A stretch of 64,000 bases of DNA, taken from assembly GCF_009707325.1 (NCBI RefSeq), contig NZ_CP046103.1, forward strand, positions 3,023,610-3,087,609, read 5' to 3'. Positions 16,079 through 27,004 of the stretch are shown one piece after another. The first letter of the stretch is position 1. Each line of letters begins with the position of its first letter. The notes below the pieces were generated by a model that worked only from the letters and a program-made list of their open reading frames with translations, was not told where the DNA came from and made no database searches. Position numbers and translations under genes: made by a program. This DNA comes from Pseudomonas sp. IB20 (GTDB lineage Bacteria; Pseudomonadota; Gammaproteobacteria; Pseudomonadales; Pseudomonadaceae).

Positions 16079-16787
16079 GACCGCTCAGCACATAGCCCTT
16101 GCCCCACACCGTGCGCACTGCTTGCTCGACGTAGCCGATGGCCTTGAGCTTGCGACGAATCTGGCTGATATGCATGTCGAGGCTACGGTCGTGGGCTGCG
16201 TAACCACGCTGCAATACGTGCTGATAGAGGAAGGCTTTGCTGAGGACTTCGTCGGCATTACGGTGCAGGGTTTCCAGCAGGCGATATTCGCTGCGAGTCA
16301 GCCCGGCAAAGTGGCCCTGATAAAAGACGTCGCACAATTGATCGTCAAAGCGCAGCGTGCGGGTGTCGTCGCGTGGCGGCGAGAGGCTCGGCAACGAACG
16401 GCGGTCGAGGGCCACGCGGCGCAGGATGGCTTCGATGCGCACCCGCAGTTCGATCATGCTGAACGGCTTGGGCAGGTAGTCGTCGGCGCCGAGGCGAAAA
16501 CCGCTGACGCGATCGGCTTCCGCGCCCAGGGCCGACATCAGGATCACCGGGGTCGCATGGCTCTGGCGCAGGTGCGTGAGGATCGACAACCCGTCCAACC
16601 CCGGCAGCAGGATATCCATCAACACTACGTCAAACGCCTGATCGCGGGCCATTTGCAGGCCCTGCTGGCCGTCCTGGCACCAAGTAACCTGGAAGCCACA
16701 GCGACCCAGGTGCTCATGGACGTAGGCGCCAAGCACAGGGTCATCTTCGATTGTCAGGATACTGGGTAAGCCAACTGCGGGATTCAT
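16062..16787 (-). CDS. OmpR-family response regulator
   Basis: This 241-residue protein starts at ATG 16787; a TTG four codons upstream is also possible, and neither has a strong ribosome site. The receiver domain has the acidic pair near residue 15, the phospho-acceptor D58 in VLMDILLPGLDG and K107 in DYLPKPFS. A C-terminal winged-helix Trans_reg_C domain follows (LTRSEYRLLETL ... DMHISQIRRKLK). It controls transcription in response to the kinase encoded just downstream and overlapping. Promoter sequences must lie in the ~205-base gap shared with gacS. Confidence 0.93.
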   Translation of the reverse strand: MNPAVGLPSILTIEDDPVLGAYVHEHLGRCGFQVTWCQDGQQGLQMARDQAFDVVLMDILLPGLDGLSILTHLRQSHATPVILMSALGAEADRVSGFRLGADDYLPKPFSMIELRVRIEAILRRVALDRRSLPSLSPPRDDTRTLRFDDQLCDVFYQGHFAGLTRSEYRLLETLHRNADEVLSKAFLYQHVLQRGYAAHDRSLDMHISQIRRKLKAIGYVEQAVRTVWGKGYVLSGHDEAL

Positions 16788-16992
16788 TAGCGTCTGCAAG
16801 TCATTCTCAATGGCCGATTATTCAAGATTAAACGGCCACAGGCAATCGCCACCCGGCCCCCAATGGCCCGAAGATTGCGCTCTGTGATTAATTTGCGAGA
16901 TTCCAGACTGCGCAAATGGCTACACTGCGCAGGTGGCGTGGGCCGGATGCCCGCGTGGATAATTGAAAACCATGTGGTAGCAGGAGAGTGGC

Positions 16993-19746
16993 GTGCTTAG
17001 AAGAATGGGGATAAAAGGCCGCGTACTGTTGCTGACCTTGTTACCGACCAGCCTGATGGCCCTGTTGTTGGGGGGCTATTTCACCTGGATGCAGCTCTCG
17101 GAGTTGCAAACCCAGTTGCTGCAACGCGGCGAAATGATCGCCGAACAACTGGCGCCGTTGGTGGCCCCGGCCCTGAGCAGTAAAAACACGGACTTGCTGG
17201 AACGCATCGCCACCCAATCCCTGGAACAACCGGACGTGCGCGCCGTGTCGTTCCTGGCGCCGGACCGCTCGCCCCTGGCCCACGCCGGCCCGACCATGCT
17301 CAACCAGCCGCCCATCGGCAACAGTTCCCACCTGCTGCAGCGCACCGGCAATGACGCTACGCGCTACCTGCTACCGGTGTTTGGCCGCCATCGCAACCTC
17401 GCGGGCGAGTTGATTCCCGATGAAGCCGACCGCCTGCTGGGTTGGGTCGAGGTGGAACTGTCGCACAATGGCATGCTGCTGCGTGGCTATCGCAGCCTGT
17501 TCGCCAGCCTGCTATTGATCGCCATCGGCCTGATCTGCACCGCGGCGCTGGCAATGCGCATCAGCCGCACGATCAACTCACCGATCGGCCAGATCAAACA
17601 GGCCGTGGCTCAACTCAAGGACGGCAACCTGGAAACCCGCTTGCCGCCGTTGGGCAGCCAGGAATTGGACCAGCTCGCTTCGGGCATCAACCGCATGGCC
17701 GAGACCCTGCAAAATGCCCAGGAAGAACTGCAACACAGCATCGACCAGGCCACTGAAGACGTGCGCCAGAACCTGGAAACCATCGAAATCCAGAACATCG
17801 AACTGGACCTGGCACGCAAGGAAGCCCTGGAAGCCAGCCGTATCAAGTCGGAGTTCCTGGCCAACATGAGCCATGAAATCCGCACGCCGCTCAACGGCAT
17901 CCTCGGCTTCACTCACTTGTTGCAAAAAAGCGAACTGTCGCCGCGCCAATTGGATTACCTGGGCACCATCGAAAAGTCCGCCGACAACCTGCTGGGCATC
18001 ATCAACGAAATCCTTGATTTCTCAAAAATCGAAGCCGGCAAGCTGGTCCTCGACAGCGTGCCGTTCAACCTGCGCGACTTGCTGCAAGACACCCTGACCA
18101 TCCTCGCACCCGCGGCACATGCCAAGCAGCTCGAACTGGTCAGCCTGGTGTACCGCGACACCCCGCTGGCGCTGGTCGGCGACCCGTTGCGCCTCAAGCA
18201 GATCCTCACCAACCTGATCAGCAATGCGATCAAGTTCACCCGCGAAGGCACCATCGTGGCCCGGGCGATGATCGAGGACGAACAGGAAGACAGCGTGCAA
18301 CTGCGCATCAGCGTGCAGGACACCGGCATTGGCCTGTCGAACCAAGATGTACGCGCGTTGTTCCAAGCCTTCAGCCAGGCCGACAACTCGCTGTCGCGCC
18401 AACCGGGCGGCACCGGCCTGGGCCTGGTGATTTCCAAGCGCTTGATTGAGCAGATGGGCGGCGAAATCGGCGTCGACAGCACACCGGGCGAAGGCTCGGA
18501 ATTCTGGATCAGCCTTAACCTGCCCAAGACCCGCGACGACGTCGACGATCTGCCCTCCCCGCCGCTGCTCGGCCGCCGCGTGGCCGTGCTGGAAAACCAC
18601 GAACTGGCACGCCAGGCGCTGCAACATCAGCTGGAAGACTGCGGCCTGGAAGTCACGTCGTTCAACACCCTGGAAAGCCTGACCAACGGCATCACCAGCG
18701 CGCATCAAACAGAACAGGCGATTGACCTGGCGGTACTCGGCGTGACCGCCAATGACATTCCGCCCGAGCGCCTCAACCAGCACCTGTGGGACCTTGAGCA
18801 CCTGGGCTGCAAAGTGCTGGTGCTGTGCCCGACCACCGAACAGATGTTGTTCAACGAATCGGTGCCCAACCCCAACAGCCAATTGCAGGCCAAGCCTGCG
18901 TGCACACGCAAGCTGCGTCGCGCCCTCGCCGACCTGATCAGCCCACGCCCTACGCGCAACGAACCCGGCGAGCCACTGTCCAGCCGTGCGCCACGCGTGC
19001 TTTGCGTGGACGACAACCCTGCCAACCTGCTGCTGGTGCAAACCCTGCTCGAAGATATGGGCGCCAAGGTCCAGGCGGTGGAAAGCGGTTATGCCGCTGT
19101 CGACGCCGTGAAGCAGGAAACGTTCGACTTGGTATTGATGGACGTACAAATGCCCGGCATGGACGGCCGCCAAAGCACCGAGGCAATCCGCCAATGGGAA
19201 AGCGAGCGCCACGGCACGCCGTTGCCGGTAGTCGCCCTCACCGCCCACGCCATGGCCAACGAAAAACGCGCCCTGTTGCAAAGCGGCATGGACGATTACC
19301 TGACCAAACCCATCAGCGAACGCCAACTGGCCCAAGTGGTGCTGAAATGGACCGGCCTGGCCCTACGCAACCAAGGCCCGGATCGCGCGGCTGACGGCCT
19401 GGGCGCCAGCACAAAACTGCTGGTGCTGGACCATGAGGAAGGCCTGCGCCTGGCTGCCAACAAGGCCGACCTGGCCGCCGATATGCTCGCCATGTTGCTG
19501 GCGTCTCTGGAAGCTGACCGCCTGGCGATTACCGTTGCGCGCGAAGCCAATGACAACAACGCTCTGATTGAACGTGTCCACCGCCTGCACGGCGCCACGC
19601 GCTACTGCGGCGTGCCGCAATTGCGCGCCGCCTGCCAACGCGCGGAAACCTTGCTCAAGCAAGACGATGCCAAGGCCATGGCCGCCTTGGATGAGCTGGA
19701 CATGGCGATTGCCCGGTTGGCCAGTGAGGCGCGCGTCAGCGTCTAA
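16993..19746 (+). CDS. gacS: Hybrid sensor kinase GacS
   Basis: GacS is the 917-residue tripartite kinase of the Gac/Rsm system that switches on small RNAs and thereby secondary metabolism, biofilm and virulence traits. It has TM1 at about residues 12-30, a periplasmic loop, TM2 at ~166-186, HAMP, HisKA with H294 in [12 protein letters not shown], HATPase ([18 protein letters not shown]), a receiver with D717 in [13 protein letters not shown] and a C-terminal HPt domain with H866 in [12 protein letters not shown]. All phosphorelay residues are present, so the gene looks functional. The start is GTG behind AGGAGAG. Its partner gacA is not in the window. Confidence 0.97.
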   Translation: MLRRMGIKGRVLLLTLLPTSLMALLLGGYFTWMQLSELQTQLLQRGEMIAEQLAPLVAPALSSKNTDLLERIATQSLEQPDVRAVSFLAPDRSPLAHAGPTMLNQPPIGNSSHLLQRTGNDATRYLLPVFGRHRNLAGELIPDEADRLLGWVEVELSHNGMLLRGYRSLFASLLLIAIGLICTAALAMRISRTINSPIGQIKQAVAQLKDGNLETRLPPLGSQELDQLASGINRMAETLQNAQEELQHSIDQATEDVRQNLETIEIQNIELDLARKEALEASRIKSEFLANMSHEIRTPLNGILGFTHLLQKSELSPRQLDYLGTIEKSADNLLGIINEILDFSKIEAGKLVLDSVPFNLRDLLQDTLTILAPAAHAKQLELVSLVYRDTPLALVGDPLRLKQILTNLISNAIKFTREGTIVARAMIEDEQEDSVQLRISVQDTGIGLSNQDVRALFQAFSQADNSLSRQPGGTGLGLVISKRLIEQMGGEIGVDSTPGEGSEFWISLNLPKTRDDVDDLPSPPLLGRRVAVLENHELARQALQHQLEDCGLEVTSFNTLESLTNGITSAHQTEQAIDLAVLGVTANDIPPERLNQHLWDLEHLGCKVLVLCPTTEQMLFNESVPNPNSQLQAKPACTRKLRRALADLISPRPTRNEPGEPLSSRAPRVLCVDDNPANLLLVQTLLEDMGAKVQAVESGYAAVDAVKQETFDLVLMDVQMPGMDGRQSTEAIRQWESERHGTPLPVVALTAHAMANEKRALLQSGMDDYLTKPISERQLAQVVLKWTGLALRNQGPDRAADGLGASTKLLVLDHEEGLRLAANKADLAADMLAMLLASLEADRLAITVAREANDNNALIERVHRLHGATRYCGVPQLRAACQRAETLLKQDDAKAMAALDELDMAIARLASEARVSV

Positions 19747-19786
19747 AGCTTCCGGATTTATTCAGTGAGAGCAGGAAGCTTTTTTC

Positions 19787-20776
19787 ATGCGCGTCATTCT
19801 TTTCAGCAGCCAGACCTACGACCGCGACAGTTTTCTCGGCGAGCCGCTGCCGGCAGGCATTGAGCTGCAATTTCAGCCCGCCCGGCTCAACCTCGACACC
19901 GTGGCCCTGGCCGAACACCACGAAGTGGTCTGCGCCTTTATCAACGATGACCTCAGCGCCCCGGTGCTGGAGCACTTGGCCAAAGGCGGCACCCGCCTGA
20001 TTGCCCTGCGCTCGGCCGGTTACAACCATGTCGACCTGCCCGCCGCCCAGCGCCTAGGCCTGACCATCGTGCGCGTGCCGGCCTACTCGCCCCACGCGGT
20101 GGCCGAACATGCCGTGGCCCTGATCCTCGCTCTCAACCGCCGCCTGCACCGCGCCTACAACCGCACCCGCGATGGCGATTTCAGCCTGCACGGGCTGACC
20201 GGTTTCGACTTGGTGGGTAAAACGGTCGGCGTGGTCGGCACCGGGCAGATCGGCGCCACCTTCGCCAAGATCATGGCCGGGTTCGGCTGCCAATTGCTGG
20301 CCTACGACCCCTTCCCCAACCCGCAGGTCCTGGCCCTCGGCGCCCACTACGTAAGCCTGCCCGAGCTGCTGGCGCAAGCACAGATCATCAGCCTGCACTG
20401 CCCGCTGACCGCCGACAGCAAACACCTGATCAACGCCGGTTCCCTGACACAGATGCAACGTGGTGCGATGCTGATCAACACCGGTCGCGGCGGCCTGGTG
20501 GACACCCCGGCCTTGATCGAAGCGCTCAAGGACGGCCAGCTCGGCTACCTGGGGTTAGATGTATACGAGGAGGAAGCCCAGCTGTTTTTCGAGGACCGTT
20601 CCGACCTGCCGCTGCAGGACGACGTACTCGCGCGCCTGCTGACCTTCCCCAACGTAATCATCACCGCGCACCAGGCGTTCCTTACCCGCGAGGCCCTGGC
20701 GGCGATTGCCGGCACCACGTTGAGCAACATTGCCGCATGGGCCTTGGGCCAGCCGCAAAATCGAGTCGAAGGTTGA
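19787..20776 (+). CDS. ldhA: D-lactate dehydrogenase (fermentative)
   Basis: This 329-residue member of the D-2-hydroxyacid dehydrogenase family reduces pyruvate to D-lactate with NADH. The NAD-binding motif is GVVGTGQIGATFAK (about residues 147-160). The catalytic triad lies in INTGRGGLVD (Arg), LGLDVYEEE (Glu) and ITAHQAFLT (His). The pattern of residues, including the double phenylalanine in QLFFED, matches LdhA of E. coli and Pseudomonas rather than PdxB or SerA. It lies 40 bases after gacS on the same strand, the same order as in P. aeruginosa by memory. AGGAAG precedes the ATG. Confidence 0.94.
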   Translation: MRVILFSSQTYDRDSFLGEPLPAGIELQFQPARLNLDTVALAEHHEVVCAFINDDLSAPVLEHLAKGGTRLIALRSAGYNHVDLPAAQRLGLTIVRVPAYSPHAVAEHAVALILALNRRLHRAYNRTRDGDFSLHGLTGFDLVGKTVGVVGTGQIGATFAKIMAGFGCQLLAYDPFPNPQVLALGAHYVSLPELLAQAQIISLHCPLTADSKHLINAGSLTQMQRGAMLINTGRGGLVDTPALIEALKDGQLGYLGLDVYEEEAQLFFEDRSDLPLQDDVLARLLTFPNVIITAHQAFLTREALAAIAGTTLSNIAAWALGQPQNRVEG

Positions 20777-20847
20777 TCAGCGGTCACATACCAGGCTCAT
20801 GATGGGCCGGCACCCGTGATAGGATGCCGCGCCTATTTGGAGGATCC

Positions 20848-21288
20848 ATGGCCGAACACGATTTCCGCTTCAGCTTGCTGAGCCCGCAACACACCCTGAT
20901 CGAATGCCGCGCCCTGGTGCCGGGCCGTTATCAAGTCACTGGCAACGGTGGCTCGATCAAGCACGGCGACGTGCTGATCGTCACCCTGCGCGGCAGTAAA
21001 ACCCTGTCGATGCGCCTGACCGTCGAAGGTGACGCGCGCTACTCCATCCGCCCGGCGGGCCAATGGGTCGCCATGGCCCACGGGCCGAAGTTCGGCGAGC
21101 TGGAGATTCACACCTGGAAGGTCAATTGCGACAGCTGCGAGAGCGTGCTGGAGTTTGAATTCGCGGTGGAAACCAAGCTGACCAAAGAGCCGCTGCAGCC
21201 GGCTGCCAACGCGCGCATCAAGGAACTGGGCTGGGCCAGCGAAGGCGACAAGCACCGCTGCCCGAAATGCCAGCAGGCCGCGCAATGA
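20848..21288 (+). CDS. Unknown protein with C-terminal zinc-ribbon-like cysteines
   Basis: This 146-residue protein starts at ATG 20848, which has GGAGGATCC just upstream. The N-terminal and middle parts are beta-rich (FRFSLLSPQHTLIECRALVP ... VLIVTLRGSKTLSMRLTVEG). Four cysteines in two pairs, CDSC at about residues 93-96 and CPKC near the C-terminus, could form a zinc ribbon. It overlaps the next gene by the ATGA arrangement. I do not know a function; homologous hypothetical proteins are common in Pseudomonas by memory. Confidence 0.75.
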   Translation: MAEHDFRFSLLSPQHTLIECRALVPGRYQVTGNGGSIKHGDVLIVTLRGSKTLSMRLTVEGDARYSIRPAGQWVAMAHGPKFGELEIHTWKVNCDSCESVLEFEFAVETKLTKEPLQPAANARIKELGWASEGDKHRCPKCQQAAQ

Positions 21289-21689
21289 AAGGCCTGCTTC
21301 TACTCGCGGCCGTCGGGGTTGGCCTAACCGGCTGCGCCGGCGATGCGGTGAAGCTCAAGCAGGACCACAGCTACGTGGTGGAATGGATTGGCGAACGGCC
21401 GCTGATGGATTACGCGCACCTGACCGTCACCCTCGGCGCCGATGGTCGCGCCTACGGCAATGGCGGCTGCAACCACTGGTTTGCACCGTACACCGTCGAG
21501 GGTAAAAAGCTGAACTTCGGCAAGATCGGCAGCACCCGCAAACTCTGCGCCGAGGCCTTGATGGAGCAGGAGCACCGCTTCTTCCAGGCCCTGCAAGGCG
21601 TGCAGCGTTGGGATATCTCGCCGATTGAACAGACGCGCTTCTGGCCGGCTGAAGGCAAGCCTATTCGGTTGTGGCTTGAAGAAGGCTGA
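21285..21689 (+). CDS. META-domain (HslJ-like) lipoprotein
   Basis: This 134-residue protein has a lipoprotein signal: MKGLLLLAAVGVGLTGCAGD, lipobox L-T-G-C with Cys17. It is followed by a META-type domain with the hallmark 'GRAYGNGGCNHWF.PY' and 'IGSTRKLC.....EQE..FFQAL'. HslJ/META proteins are outer-membrane or periplasmic proteins linked to novobiocin tolerance and heat shock. The start overlaps the upstream gene's stop (ATGA), so it is translated together with the zinc-ribbon-like protein. Confidence 0.88.
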   Translation: MKGLLLLAAVGVGLTGCAGDAVKLKQDHSYVVEWIGERPLMDYAHLTVTLGADGRAYGNGGCNHWFAPYTVEGKKLNFGKIGSTRKLCAEALMEQEHRFFQALQGVQRWDISPIEQTRFWPAEGKPIRLWLEEG

Positions 21690-21714
21690 TCGCCTTAATT
21701 GCAAACTGGCTTTC

Positions 21715-21816
21715 TGTGGGAGCTGGCTTGCCTGCGATAGCATCGACTCGGTTCGATCCGACTCGGTATCACAGACGTACCGGGTCGCCCGCATCGCAGG
21801 CAAGCCCACTCCAACA
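21715..21816. repeat. REP-type inverted repeat pair
   Basis: Arms TGTGGGAGCTGGCTTGCCTG (21715-) and CAGGCAAGCCCACTCC (reverse arm, ending near 21814) enclose about 50 bases with a further partial palindrome. This is the common fluorescent-Pseudomonas REP/BIME sequence. It sits between the convergent META lipoprotein and thioredoxin genes and may act as a terminator or mRNA stabiliser. Confidence 0.85.
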
Positions 21817-21819
21817 CTT

Positions 21820-22281
21820 TTAACCGCGTAAGGCTTTAAGTTTGGCGAGCACCCCTTCCGCCGTCTGCTCACCCATCAACTGTTCCCGCACCTTGCCCTT
21901 GTCATCAATGATGTAGGTCACCGGCAATGCCTCGCTGCGCGGAATATCAAAAATCGCTTCAGGGTTCTGGGCCAGCACGGTGAACTTGATTCCCAGCTTC
22001 TCGCTGGCGGCCTTGAGCTCTTCACCCTGCACATTGTCGAAGTTAACCCCGAACACGCCGACGTTTTGCCCTTTCAACTGCTCGGCCAGGGCATTGAGTT
22101 CCGGAATTTCCGTGCGGCACGGGCCACACCATTCGGCCCAGTAGTTGACCACCGCCCATTGCTTGTCCAAGCGTTCGGACGCGACTTTCTTGCCGTACTG
22201 GTCAACGCCGTAGTCGTTACCGCAGCCGCTTAGCAGCAGGGTTGTGATGATCGCCAATGCACCGATCAGTCGCCTTGTCAT
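21820..22281 (-). CDS. TlpA/ResA-like thioredoxin-fold lipoprotein
   Basis: This 153-residue protein has a lipoprotein signal (MTRRLIGALAIITTLLLSGC, Cys20) and a thioredoxin domain with the active site W-C-G-P-C (about residues 51-55) in VVNYWAEWCGPCRTE, plus the cis-proline in ALPVTYIID. It is likely a periplasm-facing membrane-anchored disulfide reductase of the TlpA/ResA group. The substrate is unknown; cytochrome c maturation is a usual role for relatives, but no ccm genes are nearby. Confidence 0.92.
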   Translation of the reverse strand: MTRRLIGALAIITTLLLSGCGNDYGVDQYGKKVASERLDKQWAVVNYWAEWCGPCRTEIPELNALAEQLKGQNVGVFGVNFDNVQGEELKAASEKLGIKFTVLAQNPEAIFDIPRSEALPVTYIIDDKGKVREQLMGEQTAEGVLAKLKALRG

Positions 22282-22397
22282 GGGGTAATCCTTCGCAAAA
22301 AATGAACGTTGGCTGCGACCTATCGCCTCTTACGGTTTAAGGACGGGACGCTGCGCAGGTAGAATACCCGCCACCTTACGCAAGATGCGACCCGCAC

Positions 22398-23753
<1,356 letters not shown>

Positions 23754-23780
23754 TAGAGATTCGGCGCCTGATGGTCAGTC

Positions 23781-23834
23781 TTCGCGAGCAAGCCCGCTCC
23801 CACTTTGTGATGTGGGAGCGGGCTTGCTCGCGAA
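23781..23834. repeat. REP-type perfect inverted repeat
   Basis: TTCGCGAGCAAGCCCGCTCC plus CAC (23781-23803) and its exact reverse complement (23812-23834) are separated by TTTGTGAT. It is a classic REP of fluorescent pseudomonads and lies between the convergent DUF2069 and tag-like genes. Confidence 0.95.
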
Positions 23835-23849
23835 GGCATCACCTCGGTC

Positions 23850-24521
23850 TCAATGGTTGACGGTGTAAGCCAACATCATCGACAACTGGCACATCGGCCG
23901 GCCACTCTCGGCATGCCATTGGTTGAACGCGCCCTGCACCGTCGCCAAATCCCGCAGGCTGGTCGGCGCCTTGTCGACAATCTTCTGCGCATTCAACGCC
24001 GCCACCACGTCATAGCTCGGCACAAACGTGTCTTTGCCCACCATGCGCAAGAAACGCGGCGCCGACAGCCCGCCCAACTGGTGGCCGTGCTTACTCAGGT
24101 ATTTCCATAACCCGACGATATCGGTCACCGGCCACTCGGCGATAAACGCGCCGAAGCTGCCCTTTTCCTGCTCGATGTCGAGGATCATCTGCGCATTGCG
24201 CGGCACGCTCTTGAGCTTGCCCAGGTGACGGATGATGCGCGTGTCCTGCATCAGCCGCTCCAGGTGCTCGGCGCCCATCAGCACGACCTTTTCCGGGTCG
24301 AAGCCGAAGAAAACCTGCTCGAACGCCGGCCACTTGCCGTCCACCACGCTGTGCTTCAAGCCTGCACGGAATACGCGCAGCGCCAGGGTCGAGAGGTAGC
24401 GATCATCACTGATCTTGCGCAATTGCGCCGGGGTCTTGGGTACAGGCAGGTGGGCTTCCAGCTCGGCCGCTGAACCGAAGCGGTTCAGACAATATTCGTG
24501 CAGCCACTTGTAATCGCGCAT
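23850..24521 (-). CDS. DNA-3-methyladenine glycosylase I family protein
   Basis: This 223-residue protein runs from MRDYKWLHEYCLNRFGSA; the ATG at 24521 has AGGAGAGGGC directly before it. The region 'AGLKHSVVDGKWPAFEQVFF' and 'RIIRHLGKLKSVPRNAQMIL' match the Tag (HhH-GPD-like) family that excises 3-methyladenine from DNA. It stands as a single gene between a REP element and ttcA. The family assignment rests on remembered annotation of close Pseudomonas homologues; the zinc-binding residues of classical Tag are not obvious. Confidence 0.75.
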   Translation of the reverse strand: MRDYKWLHEYCLNRFGSAAELEAHLPVPKTPAQLRKISDDRYLSTLALRVFRAGLKHSVVDGKWPAFEQVFFGFDPEKVVLMGAEHLERLMQDTRIIRHLGKLKSVPRNAQMILDIEQEKGSFGAFIAEWPVTDIVGLWKYLSKHGHQLGGLSAPRFLRMVGKDTFVPSYDVVAALNAQKIVDKAPTSLRDLATVQGAFNQWHAESGRPMCQLSMMLAYTVNH

Positions 24522-24588
24522 GCCCTCTCCTGGCAATTGAATTGAAAACGGCGCCCGTGAGCGCCGTCTTTCAGAGCGTTGAAACGTC

Positions 24589-25413
24589 TTAGAGGTTCAC
24601 AACATTGACGAAACGCGAGGCGGCAGTCTCGTCGATTTTAAGGCGGGTGAAGTCGAACAGGTTGCGGTCAGCCAACTGCGACGGCTGCACATTCTGCAGG
24701 CTGCGGAAGATGCTTTCGGTACGGCCCGGGGTCTTGCGCTCCCAGTCCACCAGCATGTCCTTGACCACCTGGCGCTGCAGGTTCTCCTGGGAGCCGCACA
24801 GGTTGCACGGGATGATCGGGAATTGCTTGAGGTCGGAGTAGGCCTGGATGTCCTTCTCGTTGCAATACGCCAGCGGGCGGATCACCACGTTGCGCCCGTC
24901 ATCGGCGCGCAGCTTGGGCGGCATAGCCTTGAGCGAGCCGTTGAAGAACATATTGAGAAAGAAGGTTTCGACGATGTCATCGCGGTGGTGACCGAGCGCC
25001 ATCTTGGTCGCGCCGATCTCATCGGCAAAGGTGTACAGCGTGCCACGGCGCAGGCGCGAGCACAGCGAGCAGGTGGTCTTGCCTTCCGGGATCAGCTCCT
25101 TGACCACCGAGTAGGTGTCTTTTTCGACGATGTGGTACTCGATGCCCAATGCTTTCAGATAGGCCGGTAGCACGTGCTCGGGAAAGCCTGGTTGTTTCTG
25201 GTCCATGTTGACGGCGACGATCTCGAACTTGATCGGTGCGACCTTTTGCAGGTGCAGCAGCACGTCAAGCAGGGTGTAGCTGTCTTTGCCGCCGGAGAGG
25301 CAGACCATGATCTTGTCGCCCTCCTCGATCATGTTGAAATCGGCGACCGCTTCACCGGCCAGGCGACGCAGGCGTTTTTGCAGTTTGTTCTGGTTGACCG
25401 TAAGAGTGCCCAT
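24589..25413 (-). CDS. ttcA: tRNA 2-thiocytidine(32) synthetase
   Basis: TtcA inserts sulfur at cytidine 32 of certain tRNAs using ATP and a 4Fe-4S cluster. At 274 residues it has the PP-loop SGGKDS at 40-45, the cluster cysteine pair C115/C118 in TTCSLCSR, a further pair C203/C206 in PCNLCGSQ, and '[10 protein letters not shown]'. The length is normal. It is a single gene with 265 bases of upstream non-coding sequence shared with the Yip1 gene. A second tRNA-thiolation system (tus) is encoded 3 kb away, acting on a different position. Confidence 0.96.
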   Translation of the reverse strand: MGTLTVNQNKLQKRLRRLAGEAVADFNMIEEGDKIMVCLSGGKDSYTLLDVLLHLQKVAPIKFEIVAVNMDQKQPGFPEHVLPAYLKALGIEYHIVEKDTYSVVKELIPEGKTTCSLCSRLRRGTLYTFADEIGATKMALGHHRDDIVETFFLNMFFNGSLKAMPPKLRADDGRNVVIRPLAYCNEKDIQAYSDLKQFPIIPCNLCGSQENLQRQVVKDMLVDWERKTPGRTESIFRSLQNVQPSQLADRNLFDFTRLKIDETAASRFVNVVNL

Positions 25414-25678
25414 GGCGCTTGGATCCGCTAAAGGTGTGTGACGAAAAGCCGGTTATTTTACCTTCAGCCCCCAGTCGACCGAGTCATTACTGACAGACCT
25501 CAGCGCGATTAGCGCCACTGTTTACAGCGCAATTTGCTCTAAAGCCCTACAGTTTTTCCGGTCATCACTTCCTATACTGCGACTTAAGGTCGCATATAAC
25601 TATCCAGGACCTTTGAGGCCATTTGGCCCGTGGGCGCTCCGATGGGGGGCGATGGTAATAACGACAGGAGTGACTGGC

Positions 25679-26281
25679 ATGATCCATCACGTCGTGGGGC
25701 TGTTTACCCATCCCGACCAGGAATGGCGGGAAATTCGTGGCGATAAAGAAGAAAGTATCGGCCACATGTACCTCACTCACACCCTGATTCTGGCGGCGAT
25801 CCCCGCCGTTTCCGCGTTTATCGGCACCACACAGGTCGGCTGGGTCATCGGCAACCGTGCCCCGGTCATGTTGACCCAGGAAAGTGCGTTGTGGATGACG
25901 ATCATGTCGTACGCAGCCATGCTCGGCGGCGTGGCGGTGATGGGCGCGTTCATTCACTGGATGGCCCGTACCTACGACGCCAGCCCCAGCATGGCGCGCT
26001 GTGTGGCGTTTGCCACCTACACCGCGACACCGCTGTTTATCGGCGGGCTGTCAGCGCTCTATCCGCATATGTGGCTGGGGATGGTCGTGGGCACAGCGGC
26101 TATCTGTTACACGGTGTACCTGCTCTATGTCGGGCTGCCAACGTTCATGAGCATCGACCCCGACGAGGGCTTCCTGTTTTCCAGTTCAGTGCTCGCTGTA
26201 GGTTTGGTGGTGCTGGTGGCAATCATGGCGTTTACCGTGATTGTCTGGGGCTTGGGCGTTGGTCCGATTTACACCAACTAG
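25679..26281 (+). CDS. Yip1-domain membrane protein
   Basis: This 200-residue protein starts at ATG 25679 behind ACAGGAGTGACTGGC. Its N-terminus 'MIHHVVGLFTHPDQEWREIR' is typical of bacterial Yip1-domain proteins. Five hydrophobic segments follow (LILAAIPAVSAFIG; WMTIMSYAAMLGGVAVMGAF; CVAFATYTATPLFIGGLSAL; LGMVVGTAAICYTVYLLYVG; VLAVGLVVLVAIMAFTVIVW). The function in bacteria is not established. A small palindrome, GCGACTTAAGGTCGC, lies about 90 bases upstream and could be an operator. Confidence 0.87.
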   Translation: MIHHVVGLFTHPDQEWREIRGDKEESIGHMYLTHTLILAAIPAVSAFIGTTQVGWVIGNRAPVMLTQESALWMTIMSYAAMLGGVAVMGAFIHWMARTYDASPSMARCVAFATYTATPLFIGGLSALYPHMWLGMVVGTAAICYTVYLLYVGLPTFMSIDPDEGFLFSSSVLAVGLVVLVAIMAFTVIVWGLGVGPIYTN

Positions 26282-26409
26282 GCGGATAAAACCGTAGGCA
26301 AAGCCACCGCAAGGTGGCTTTGTGCGTTATGCATGACCATTCGGCGCCTGACAGATTCGGAAACACCGGCTTTTGCGGCATACTGGACGCCTCTGGAGAG
26401 ATGGTCAGC

Positions 26410-26904
26410 ATGCCCGAGCAACTCAATACCCGCGTCGAAGATTGTTTCCTGCAAGCCGAATCCTTTTTTAAACGAAGCTTCAAACGCCCCCAGGTCAGTC
26501 TCAAGCTGCGGGGCCAGAAGGCCGGTGTCGCGCATTTGCACGAGAACCTGCTGCGCTTCAACCCACAGTTGTACCGCGAAAACAGTCAACATTTCCTTAA
26601 ACAGACCGTGGCCCACGAAGTGGCGCACCTGATCGCCCACCAATTGTTTGGCGAGCGCATTCAGCCCCATGGTGAGGAATGGCAATTGATCATGCGTGGG
26701 GTTTACGAACTGCCGCCGGATCGCTGCCACACCTATGAAATCAAACGTCGGCAAGTGACCCGGTATATCTACCGCTGCCCGTGTGCCGACAGTGATTTCC
26801 CGTTTTCGGCCCAGCGCCATGGGTTGGTAAACCAGGGGCGACGGTATTTGTGTCGGCGCTGCCGGCATACCTTGGTGTACACCGGGGAAACTCGGGTGGA
26901 GTGA
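26410..26904 (+). CDS. SprT family zinc metalloprotease-like protein
   Basis: This 164-residue protein runs from MPEQLNTRVEDCF. It has the metallopeptidase motif H-E-V-A-H in VAHEVAHLIAH (about residues 70-80), a downstream 'PHGEEW' that supplies a third ligand, and a C-terminal zinc ribbon (CPC around 120, CRRC near 152). SprT-domain proteins resemble human SPRTN, which cleaves DNA-protein crosslinks; the bacterial role is less clear. A start nine bases upstream (ATG 26401) is possible, but GGAGAG touches it too closely. Confidence 0.9.
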   Translation: MPEQLNTRVEDCFLQAESFFKRSFKRPQVSLKLRGQKAGVAHLHENLLRFNPQLYRENSQHFLKQTVAHEVAHLIAHQLFGERIQPHGEEWQLIMRGVYELPPDRCHTYEIKRRQVTRYIYRCPCADSDFPFSAQRHGLVNQGRRYLCRRCRHTLVYTGETRVE

Positions 26905-27004
26905 TTGCTGGTGTCTGTGATGGCCCCATCGCAGCATCGGTATCCTTTTTGTGTCGTGCTAGGCCGATGACGAGTTTTTATTGGTAGATACCCATGCCCA
27001 GGCC

